12,207 bases of DNA from positions 1 to 12,207 of the forward strand of contig JANWZT010000024.1 in the NCBI GenBank assembly GCA_025054515.1. The letters run 5' to 3'. The translations under genes were made by a program, and so were the position numbers. Positions 6,619 to 12,207 of the stretch are shown one piece after another (position 1 is the first letter of the stretch; each line of letters begins with the position of its first letter). This stretch comes from Candidatus Caldarchaeum sp. (GTDB taxonomy: Archaea > Thermoproteota > Nitrososphaeria_A > Caldarchaeales > Caldarchaeaceae). The notes below the pieces were generated by a model. That model was not told where the DNA came from, did no database searches, and worked only from the letters and a program-made list of their open reading frames with translations.

Positions 6619-6666
6619 CGAAAGCTTTTTCAAAACACGTCGGCGAATGTGTTTAGCCTGTTTTTG

Positions 6667-8064
6667 TCATGTTTTTCCCAGCTGGTATTCGCTGTGTATG
6701 GCTTTGACTGCTTCGATGCCGTCGGATTCTTTGACGGCGAAGCTGATGTTCAGCTCGCTGCTTCCCTGTGCTATCATTTTGACGTTTATGCCTTTTGATG
6801 CGACGGCTCCGAAGACGCGGCTGGCGACTCCGGGTGTTCCTTTCATTCCTTCGCCGACGACGGCTATGACGACGATATCTTCTTCGGGTTCGACGGCTGC
6901 GACGATGCGTGTTCCGAGAAGGGCCTTTTCCAGAGCCGTGACGGCTTTGTTGAGGGCACTGCGTTTGATGACCAGCGATATGCTTGATTCGGATATGCTT
7001 TGTGAAATCATCATGACGTTGACGCCCGCCCGGTAAAGTGTTTCGAGGATTTTCGCCGCCGTTCCGGGTTCACCAACCATGCTCGGGCCTCTGACGGTGA
7101 GCATGGCTGTGTCGTTGACGAGGAGGACGGCTTTGACGGGTTTGTCGGTTTTCTCGGTCGACTCGCTTATCAACGTTCCTTCCGCTGATGGGTTGAAGGT
7201 GTTCTTGATTTTGACGGGGATTTGGGCGGCCATCACGGGTTCGAGGGCCCTTGGATGAAGGCCTTTGGCCCCGAAAAGAGCCATCTCGATGGCTTCGTTA
7301 TAGGAAAGTTTCTTGATCACGACGGCGTCGGCTATCAGCTTGGGGTTAGCGGTCATCAACCCATCTACGTCGCTCCAAAGCCAAACTTCGTCGGCTGGCA
7401 AGCTGCTGGCCAAGATGGTCGCCGTGTAATCTGACCCACCTCTTCCCAAAGTCGTCGTAACCCCCTCCTCGTTTGTCGCGATGAAACCTGTCACAGTCGG
7501 CGTAACCCCTTCATCCAGCATACGGCCAATCCGCCGCCGCACGTTAAGCCTCGTAACCTCAATCAAAGGCGTCGCCCCGCCGAAATTCGAATCCGTAACT
7601 ATTCCCGCTTCGCCTCCGTCCAGATACTGTGCCTTGAGGCCGTAGGAGTTGAGTGCTGCCGCCATCACCAGCGTCGAAAACCTTTCGCCGAACGAGACGA
7701 CGTAGTCGGTGCTCCGGGGCGTCGCCTCCCGCAGGTAGAGTATCCCGAGGGTCGCGCGTCTCAGCTCCCGAAGCCACTGTTTCAACGTCTCCGAAGTTTC
7801 CTCCCGTATCCGGTCGTCGGTTACGGCGTCGAGTAGGTTGAGGTGTTTCTGTTCGAGTGTTGACAGACGTCGTTCCACTTCTTCGCCGCGTCCGCGCCGA
7901 GCAGTTTCCACGAGAGCCAGCAAATCATCGGTCGTGTCGCCGGATGCAGAACAGACCACAACTATTTCGTTGTTTTCGGCATGTTGTTTAACGATTGATG
8001 CGCAGTGTTTGATGAGGTCTGCCGAAGCCAGCGATGAGCCGCCGAACTTCATCACGATCCTCAT
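6667..8064 (-). CDS. lysC: Aspartate kinase with tandem C-terminal ACT domains
   Basis: A 465-residue monofunctional aspartokinase, phosphorylating L-aspartate with ATP in the first step toward threonine, methionine and lysine. The amino-acid-kinase domain (1 to about 300) shows KFGGSS (6-11), SFGER (124-128) and the ATP-binding GRGGSDYTA (208-216). Two ACT repeats follow, about 315-385 (with QSISESSISLVI) and about 395-465 (with QGSSELNISFAV), the usual site of feedback inhibition by lysine or threonine. Length is typical for the single-function class. Its ATG overlaps the stop of homoserine dehydrogenase by 4 nt (ATGA), so the two are almost certainly co-transcribed and translationally coupled. 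This is the unfused counterpart of the fused ThrA/MetL enzymes, in the opposite order. The inhibitor cannot be read from sequence. The name thrA or ask would be equally valid. Confidence 0.95.
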   Translation of the reverse strand: MRIVMKFGGSSLASADLIKHCASIVKQHAENNEIVVVCSASGDTTDDLLALVETARRGRGEEVERRLSTLEQKHLNLLDAVTDDRIREETSETLKQWLRELRRATLGILYLREATPRSTDYVVSFGERFSTLVMAAALNSYGLKAQYLDGGEAGIVTDSNFGGATPLIEVTRLNVRRRIGRMLDEGVTPTVTGFIATNEEGVTTTLGRGGSDYTATILASSLPADEVWLWSDVDGLMTANPKLIADAVVIKKLSYNEAIEMALFGAKGLHPRALEPVMAAQIPVKIKNTFNPSAEGTLISESTEKTDKPVKAVLLVNDTAMLTVRGPSMVGEPGTAAKILETLYRAGVNVMMISQSISESSISLVIKRSALNKAVTALEKALLGTRIVAAVEPEEDIVVIAVVGEGMKGTPGVASRVFGAVASKGINVKMIAQGSSELNISFAVKESDGIEAVKAIHSEYQLGKT

Positions 8065-9086
8065 GCATTTTCACCCGCTTCGGTTCTTTTGATTTTGATT
8101 GAGGTAATGTCTCTGATTATTGCCGTAGCTGTTTCGGTTCCACCCGCTCCTTTTCCAGTTATGACATGACTTCCCGAAAAAGTTGTTTTGAAGCGGACGG
8201 CGTTCATGGCCATTTTCACGGCCAACGGGTCTCTGACATCGAGCTCGCGAGGCCTAACTTCAATCTTTCCATCACCGGCGAAAGCTACCAGTCGCACGGC
8301 TTTTCCACTGTACCGGGCCCTATTTACTTCTTCAGCGGAGACGTTCTCGATCCCCGTCACTTTGACGTCGTGGACGTTTGCCTTCATGCCGAGAACTTCG
8401 TTGGCCAGAATCGTGATTTTACAGGCCGTGTCGAGGCCTTTCACGTCAAGCGATGGGTCGGCTTCGGCGTATCCAAGCCTCTGGGCCTCGGCCAACGCCT
8501 GCCTGAAATCAAGGCCTTCTTCCTCCATCTTGGTCAGTATGTAGTTGGTTGTTCCGTTGAGGATTCCTTCGATGGCTTCGACACGGTCGGCTCGGCTACA
8601 TTCGCGGGCGAAGGCGAGCACGGGCATCCCCCCGCCGACGGTTCCGCTGAACTTAAGTAAAACATTCCGTCTACTTGCCATCTCCTTCAACGCCGGCATG
8701 TAGAGAGCCAAAGCACCTTTACTGACGGTCACGACATCCATCTCCCTTAGAATGGCCCGTCGTATGATGCTGTAGCTCGGCTCACCGTCCACGATATTCG
8801 TCGGAGTCGCGTCAACCAAAACATCTGCTTCAAAATCCTGAAGAGCGTCCAACACGTTGGCGTAAAACCTTGTGTTCGCCACACGGCTGATGCCTCCTTC
8901 ACGTTTCGCGTCGAGAATTTCGTCGGGAGAAAGGCCCGAAGCCCTGTAAATTCCGCCGCTTCTATCCGCCGCGAAAACAACCCTCAGCCCGAGCCCGTAA
9001 CGGCTCACCAACTCGCCCCGGTTCTTAGCCACCAGCTCGAGAAAGCTTCGACCTACCACGCCGAGACCGACCAACGCAACCCTCAA
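8061..9086 (-). CDS. hom: Homoserine dehydrogenase (no ACT domain)
   Basis: Reduces aspartate-semialdehyde to homoserine with NAD(P)H, the branch toward threonine and methionine. Numbered from TTG at 9086 (341 aa), it has GLGVVG (7-12) in the Rossmann fold, the conserved Lys123 in VSKGALAL, GTVGGGMPV, GILNGTTNYIL and the family signature running through GYAEADPSLDVKG. Glu208, Asp219 and Lys223 match the catalytic residues of characterised enzymes. There is no C-terminal ACT domain. A longer start, TTG at 9104, adds six glycine-rich residues. I prefer 9086 because MRVALVGLG begins right at strand 1, a TATA-like TATTTTAA is centred about 28 nt upstream (leaderless start), and the stop of a short upstream frame overlaps it as TTGA. 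Its own 3' end overlaps aspartate kinase by 4 nt, forming a two-gene operon. Confidence 0.95.
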   Translation of the reverse strand: MRVALVGLGVVGRSFLELVAKNRGELVSRYGLGLRVVFAADRSGGIYRASGLSPDEILDAKREGGISRVANTRFYANVLDALQDFEADVLVDATPTNIVDGEPSYSIIRRAILREMDVVTVSKGALALYMPALKEMASRRNVLLKFSGTVGGGMPVLAFARECSRADRVEAIEGILNGTTNYILTKMEEEGLDFRQALAEAQRLGYAEADPSLDVKGLDTACKITILANEVLGMKANVHDVKVTGIENVSAEEVNRARYSGKAVRLVAFAGDGKIEVRPRELDVRDPLAVKMAMNAVRFKTTFSGSHVITGKGAGGTETATAIIRDITSIKIKRTEAGENA

Positions 9087-9104
9087 ACCACCAGTTCCGC
9101 CCAA

Positions 9105-9191
9105 CGGACATTAAAATACCTCTTCGTCGTTTCAGCCACATCCTTCTTTCCGATGGCTCGGCCCAGTGCTTGACCGACGTTGGAAACGTTG
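9105..9191 (-). other. Gap between PspC-domain gene and homoserine dehydrogenase, with a short stop-overlapping frame
   Basis: This spacer is open in one minus-strand frame for 36 codons, closing with TGA at 9083-9085 that overlaps the homoserine dehydrogenase TTG. The frame reads like protein (KKDVAETTKRYFNVRWAELV) but its only standard start is a GTG 18 codons before the stop, and the TATA-like box lies inside it. It may be a leader peptide, a gene remnant or chance. A small inverted repeat ACGTT/AACGT (9177-9189) lies directly after the PspC-domain stop. Confidence 0.3.
9111..9118 (-). promoter_or_regulatory. TATA-like box for the homoserine dehydrogenase/aspartate kinase operon
   Basis: On the minus strand this reads TATTTTAA, preceded by purine-rich GAAGAGG in the place of a BRE. 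Its centre is about 28 nt upstream of the TTG at 9086, the usual archaeal TATA-to-start spacing for leaderless mRNAs. It lies too close to 9104 to drive a transcript containing that start. Confidence 0.4.
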
Positions 9192-9596
9192 TCAGATTTT
9201 CCTGAGCTGGTCTATGAGGAGGACCGCGCCTATCACCGCTATCAACAGCCCCGCCAACCCTGTCAATGCCACGGTAAAAGGCGGAATCCCGAACACCAGA
9301 AGAGGCGACCCACCCATCAAACCAAACCCGATTATCAGCAACACCACGCCGACCAACGCAGGCCCAATTTTTGACATATCAGCGGAGGGAGACAAATACG
9401 GTGCTCCTCCCCGCCTCGGGATGAGTAGAGCCGCAAACACATACAACACAGCCATTATCGCGGGCGCCACTATCAGCAGAACAACCCCGACAATTCTAAG
9501 CAGGTTGGCGTCCACGTTCAAATATTCCCCGAGGCCTCCGAAAACACCCGCCAAAACCCTGTTTCGTTCACTCCGCTCCAAAACTTTCGAAGACAT
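9192..9596 (-). CDS. PspC-domain integral membrane protein
   Basis: A 134-residue protein from ATG at 9596; an in-frame TTG lies just before it. Residues about 5-62 match the PspC domain: a short basic N-terminus, RVLAGVFGGLGEYLNVD (13-29), then a long hydrophobic stretch (about 32-60) ending in IPR. Two further membrane helices follow at about 78-97 and 104-128, before a short charged tail LRKI. PspC-type proteins sit in the cytoplasmic membrane, and in bacteria PspC takes part in the phage-shock response to envelope stress; in archaea the role is not established and no PspA is in this window. GGAG lies 3 nt before the ATG, and a TATA element near 9642 would give a leader of about 20 nt. It diverges from the radical SAM gene. 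Confidence 0.88.
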   Translation of the reverse strand: MSSKVLERSERNRVLAGVFGGLGEYLNVDANLLRIVGVVLLIVAPAIMAVLYVFAALLIPRRGGAPYLSPSADMSKIGPALVGVVLLIIGFGLMGGSPLLVFGIPPFTVALTGLAGLLIAVIGAVLLIDQLRKI

Positions 9597-9637
9597 CAAC
9601 TCCGGTATTCGACCGAAGGTAAAAAGGGTTTATCATT

Positions 9638-9646
9638 TTTATATAA
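9638..9646. promoter_or_regulatory. Palindromic TATA box shared by the PspC-domain and radical SAM genes
   Basis: TTTATATAA on the plus strand reads TTATATAAA on the minus strand, so it can serve either direction. Its centre lies about 29 nt before the plus-strand ATG at 9671, predicting an almost leaderless mRNA. It lies about 46 nt before the minus-strand ATG at 9596, predicting a leader near 20 nt. This is the clearest promoter in the window. Confidence 0.6.
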
Positions 9647-9670
9647 TCCTGCAAATCGCCAATAGCAGGG

Positions 9671-11392
9671 ATGGTACAGGTCGTCCTTACCTTCGACCCG
9701 TCGCTGGGCCACCGGTTCCACGACTTCCCCCTACTCAGCTTCTTACCATGCGCACCCGTCAAATTCGTCCCCGGCCCAGTCTACTACTACCTGTCCCTTC
9801 CCGACACACCCTACGACCCGCTGGGAAGAGCAGTTCTCGCCCCCTACGCCATCCGCAAAATCGAAGCATGCCTCGTCAAAAAATCACAGCTCGAAGTCGT
9901 GGTCGCACATCCAAGGTTTGTTTCAAGGTTCATCGGCCCAGACACGAAAATCATCGGAGTCAACACCATGGACCCGCTCGGCATCGGGCCTTTGACCCTG
10001 ATGTTCAACAACGCCGGCCGCGAAAAGTCGTGGGTGACGAAGGAGTTTGAAGATTTGATGACGAGGATACGGGTGGCGAAGAAGAATTCAGGTAGCAAGG
10101 CCAAGGTTTTGGTGGGCGGTGCGGGTGAATGGGAGTTTGAGCACAGGAGAGAAGAGATTGACAGGCTGGGAATCGACCACGTCGTCCAAGGCGAAATGGA
10201 CGACATCATCCATCTACTGTTTGAGCAGCTTATCGAAGACAGCCTCGACCACAGCATCTTCATGTACGGCCACAAAACAACCACCTTCGACGCCCACGGA
10301 AGGCCCTTCATCCGCTACGTCAAAGACCCTGAAGGGAAATTCATCTGCCGAAACCCGGCATCACGTTACAAGCTGCCGAAAATCGACGACATCCCGACCA
10401 TCGTCAACCCAGCCATCAGCGGCCAAGCCGAGATAATGCGTGGATGCGGTATCGACTGCGACTTCTGCGAAGTAACCACGCGGCCGCTCCGATACTATCC
10501 GCCGGAAAAGGTTCTGGAAGAAGTGATGGTTAACCGACGGGGCGGAATTAGGAACGCTTGGTTTGTGACGGACAACCAGTGGGCCTACATGGTGCGTGAC
10601 CCGCAGTTTTGGCCCAACAAAGAAGCTATCTTCAAGCTCTATCGAACGATCATGCCGTACGTCGTCAAGGCCAACCCCATGCACGCGACCCTCGCACCGG
10701 TCGCCGCCGACCCAGAAACCGCCATGGGAGTTGCGAAAATCGTCGGAGCAGGGCCTGACAAACACATCGGAGTCCAGATAGGCCTTGAAACGGGCAGCGA
10801 CAAGCTCGTCCTCAAGCACATGGTCAACAAGGCCAAACCCCTCAAAGTCGGAGTTGACGGGACATGGGCAGAAATCGTCGTCGAAGCCCAGAAGGTATAC
10901 AACGCCGCCTACTGGATACCCGCCTACACAATAATCCTCGGACAGGAGGGTGAAACCGACGACGACAACTGGGACACCATAGGCCTCATCAATTACATGG
11001 CATCGCTCAACCTTTACTTCACCGTCACGCCTATGGCGTTGGTCAACCTCGGCAGCCTAAGAGGCACCAATATCTTGACGGACGTCTACGCAAGCCTCAC
11101 ACCAGTCCAAGCCGCCCTCATATACGTGAGCTGGCGGAACACCAAACGCATGGCAGAATCCATCGCCTTCAAAATCTCAAAAGACAGCTTCCTCTTCCGC
11201 ATCCTCACTACAACCATCCTCAACGCCGGCGCACGGTTCTGGCTCGACCGCCTCGAAAAATACTTCACCCGACTCGGCAGAGAATACGAAAAAGCCATCG
11301 ACAAAGCCAAAACCTACACGTCCATCAAAACAACGGGAACTGACTTCAACAGACTCCGCGAAAAATACAAAGCTATGAAAATCTCCGTCTAA
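9671..11392 (+). CDS. Radical SAM protein with B12-binding-like N-terminal domain
   Basis: A 573-residue protein. The iron-sulfur ligands are Cys259, Cys263 and Cys266 in RGCGIDCDFCEV, the CxxxCxxC motif that binds the 4Fe-4S cluster and SAM for 5'-deoxyadenosyl radical chemistry. GLETGS (371-376) is the usual later strand motif of the radical SAM barrel. The N-terminal 200 residues resemble the Rossmann-like domain of the B12-binding radical SAM class: VNTMDPLGIGPL (98-109), VLVGGAGEWEF (147-157) and GIDHVVQGEMDD (167-178). The canonical DxHxxG cobalamin loop is absent, so B12 binding is uncertain. The C-terminal 100 residues are helical and basic. Relatives act in methylation, C-C bond formation and archaeal membrane-lipid modification; the reaction here is unknown. 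An ATG start about 29 nt after a TATA box suggests near-leaderless translation. Confidence 0.88.
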   Translation: MVQVVLTFDPSLGHRFHDFPLLSFLPCAPVKFVPGPVYYYLSLPDTPYDPLGRAVLAPYAIRKIEACLVKKSQLEVVVAHPRFVSRFIGPDTKIIGVNTMDPLGIGPLTLMFNNAGREKSWVTKEFEDLMTRIRVAKKNSGSKAKVLVGGAGEWEFEHRREEIDRLGIDHVVQGEMDDIIHLLFEQLIEDSLDHSIFMYGHKTTTFDAHGRPFIRYVKDPEGKFICRNPASRYKLPKIDDIPTIVNPAISGQAEIMRGCGIDCDFCEVTTRPLRYYPPEKVLEEVMVNRRGGIRNAWFVTDNQWAYMVRDPQFWPNKEAIFKLYRTIMPYVVKANPMHATLAPVAADPETAMGVAKIVGAGPDKHIGVQIGLETGSDKLVLKHMVNKAKPLKVGVDGTWAEIVVEAQKVYNAAYWIPAYTIILGQEGETDDDNWDTIGLINYMASLNLYFTVTPMALVNLGSLRGTNILTDVYASLTPVQAALIYVSWRNTKRMAESIAFKISKDSFLFRILTTTILNAGARFWLDRLEKYFTRLGREYEKAIDKAKTYTSIKTTGTDFNRLREKYKAMKISV

Positions 11393-11645
11393 GCATCAAC
11401 TTCGTAACGCCGAACACCGCCAAAGCCGTAAAAAGCGAACCCAGCCAAACCCAGCCAGCCACAAACACGTCAGGAGCAGCCGCCGTCTGCGAACGCATCT
11501 GCGGCGTAACCGCCAAAGCTTCGGCCCGTTGCTCCCCCGCACCCGCCGTAAACTCCGCCACGTAAATGCCTGAAAATAAGAGAACCGCCGCCACAACACC
11601 CAAAACCGAGGGGAGAAGCCTCCACAACGACATAAAACATCTCAT
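11373..11645 (-). CDS. Small two-helix membrane protein
   Basis: About 90 residues from ATG at 11645, preceded by GCAGGG; a TTG at 11663 and an ATG at 11633 are alternatives. One membrane helix lies near residues 10-30 (LLPSVLGVVAAVLLFSGIYVA) and a second near 60-84, ending in a basic RRRFS tail. The linker (31-58) is polar and rich in Ala, Glu and Thr, so it is probably outside the cell with both ends inside, by the positive-inside rule. I do not recognise a family. It starts within about 20 nt of the stop of the membrane-anchored winged-helix gene and is likely its operon partner. Its last 20 nt overlap the end of the radical SAM gene tail to tail. Moderate confidence because it is small, but the clean helix pattern and placement support it. 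Confidence 0.6.
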   Translation of the reverse strand: MRCFMSLWRLLPSVLGVVAAVLLFSGIYVAEFTAGAGEQRAEALAVTPQMRSQTAAAPDVFVAGWVWLGSLFTALAVFGVTKLMLRRRFS

Positions 11646-11666
11646 CCCTGCACATAAGTCCAATCA

Positions 11667-12158
11667 TTAGAACGGCCGTTTACGCCATGTTCTGACGGCT
11701 TCGTAGATGGTGGCCGCGGATGCTACCACGCCGAGCGACAACGCGTAGGGGTCTGGAGCATCCAGATGAGTTAGGAGATAGAGGATTGTGAAGGTGGTGA
11801 AAAGGGCGGCGTAGAAAGCCATCCGGGGTAGAAACTTTCCGCCAAGAAGTACGAATGACTGGAGAACCGAGACATCGACCTTGTCGACGGCCGTGTAGCT
11901 GCCTTTCTCATCCTTCTGGAGAACACCGAGCGAATGGAGCTTTTCCAGATGATGATGGGCGACGCTCGGGCTGGAAAGGCCAAGCCCCCGTTGTACGTCT
12001 CGGACGCCGACCGGTTTACCAGCCCTCAAAACATACAGAAAAACCTCCAAGCTTCTTCCCCGAAGCTCCGCCTCGACACGCTTCCTGTCAAACGACAACC
12101 TTGTCGAAAACAGGAGAACCGTCAACAATAAAACCATTATCGCCGAAACAAGTTCCAC
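11667..12158 (-). CDS. Membrane-anchored winged-helix DNA-binding protein
   Basis: A 163-residue protein from a GTG start. A first membrane helix lies at about 4-19 (VSAIMVLLLTVLLFS), followed by a charged linker. A winged-helix domain follows at about 36-95: helix EVFLYVLRAG, then VRDVQRGLGLSSPSVAHHHLEKL resembling the helix-turn-helix of ArsR/MarR-like regulators, then the wing LGVLQKDEKGSYTAV. Two further membrane helices lie at about 112-130 and 138-154, with a basic RTWRKRPF tail. The likely role is a membrane-tethered transcription regulator sensing an envelope or redox signal; this is inference, as DNA targets and signal are unknown. A TTTAT-containing box (12183-12190, minus strand) is centred about 29 nt upstream, compatible with a near-leaderless GTG start. 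The small membrane protein follows immediately and may work with it. Confidence 0.78.
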   Translation of the reverse strand: MELVSAIMVLLLTVLLFSTRLSFDRKRVEAELRGRSLEVFLYVLRAGKPVGVRDVQRGLGLSSPSVAHHHLEKLHSLGVLQKDEKGSYTAVDKVDVSVLQSFVLLGGKFLPRMAFYAALFTTFTILYLLTHLDAPDPYALSLGVVASAATIYEAVRTWRKRPF

Positions 12159-12182
12159 AAGGTATCTATTGCGGCGAAAAAC

Positions 12183-12190
12183 CCATAAAC
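12183..12190 (-). promoter_or_regulatory. Weak TATA-like box before the membrane winged-helix gene
   Basis: The minus strand reads GTTTATGG, centred about 29 nt before the GTG start at 12158. The position fits an archaeal promoter for a leaderless or near-leaderless mRNA, but the match to TTTAWA is incomplete. A plus-strand ATG at 12192 (MKTAK, running off the edge) could be a divergent gene; too little is visible to call it. Confidence 0.3.
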
Positions 12191-12207
12191 CATGAAAACC
12201 GCAAAAG

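Larger units (their letters stand above)
6482..6666. other. Non-coding spacer with two inverted repeats
   Basis: This is the longest gene-free stretch in the window, lying between the aspartate kinase stop and the start of the hypothetical protein, both on the minus strand. I find no convincing ORF. It contains an inverted repeat at 6512-6536 and another at 6591-6618, described separately, and an A/T-rich patch (GATTATACG) at 6584-6592. It may carry the kinase terminator, the promoter of the hypothetical gene, or a small RNA; the sequence alone does not decide. Confidence 0.5.

Noticed and set aside
9166..10050. A 294-codon plus-strand frame covering the PspC-domain gene and the start of the radical SAM gene.
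   Set aside because: It is antisense to the PspC-domain gene and out of frame with the radical SAM gene, has low-complexity composition, and contains no recognisable domain.
11470..11667. Alternative 65-codon minus-strand frame overlapping the stop of the winged-helix gene (ATG within TAATGA).
   Set aside because: The overlap is attractive for coupling, but the product is Gly/Cys-rich with no clean helices, while the competing frame encodes two well-formed membrane helices.
12192..12207. Possible start of a divergent plus-strand gene (ATG AAA ACC GCA AAA).
   Set aside because: Only five codons are visible before the window ends and there is no clear ribosome-binding site; it cannot be supported.

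Overview
The window is a gene-dense stretch (about 53% G+C by eye) that reads as archaeal. The signs are a cupin-type glucose-6-phosphate isomerase, the tail of an F420-dependent luciferase-like oxidoreductase, TATA-box-like A/T elements about 26-29 nt upstream of several starts with no Shine-Dalgarno (leaderless style), frequent TTG/GTG starts, and a membrane-anchored winged-helix protein. A thermophilic member of the Thermoproteota/Aigarchaeota-like lineages is plausible, but that placement is inference. There are 13 credible protein genes (one cut by the left edge). I see no rRNA, tRNA, CRISPR, insertion sequence or phage gene.

Left region (1-5948): six dehydrogenases from five structural families plus one sugar-phosphate isomerase. 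On the plus strand are the end of an LLM/F420 oxidoreductase, a short-chain dehydrogenase, a Gfo/Idh/MocA oxidoreductase and a zinc medium-chain dehydrogenase (MDR), tightly spaced and probably one operon. Facing them on the minus strand are a D-isomer 2-hydroxyacid dehydrogenase followed by cupin phosphoglucose isomerase. A second zinc MDR is divergent from the hydroxyacid dehydrogenase. Together they look like an oxidation/reduction module for a sugar, polyol or sugar acid feeding the glucose-6-P/fructose-6-P node. No kinase, aldolase or transporter lies within the window, so the substrate cannot be named.

Middle region (5945-9191), all minus strand: a homoserine dehydrogenase and an aspartate kinase overlap by 4 nt (aspartate-family amino-acid synthesis: Thr/Met, and Lys for the kinase). 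They are followed, after a 185-nt spacer containing two inverted repeats, by an unrecognised 178-residue soluble protein.

Right region (9192-12207): a PspC-domain membrane protein and a 573-residue radical SAM protein with a B12-binding-like N-terminal half diverge from one palindromic TATA element. Then, on the minus strand, a membrane-anchored winged-helix protein precedes a small two-helix membrane protein whose 3' end overlaps the radical SAM gene tail to tail by 20 nt.

Gene packing is extreme: three convergent gene pairs overlap at their ends (11, 4 and 20 nt) and two same-strand pairs share 4 nt. The only long non-coding spacer is 6482-6666. No clearly new defence or mobile system is visible. 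The best leads are the dehydrogenase cluster, the radical SAM protein, the membrane HTH pair and the hairpin-bearing spacer.
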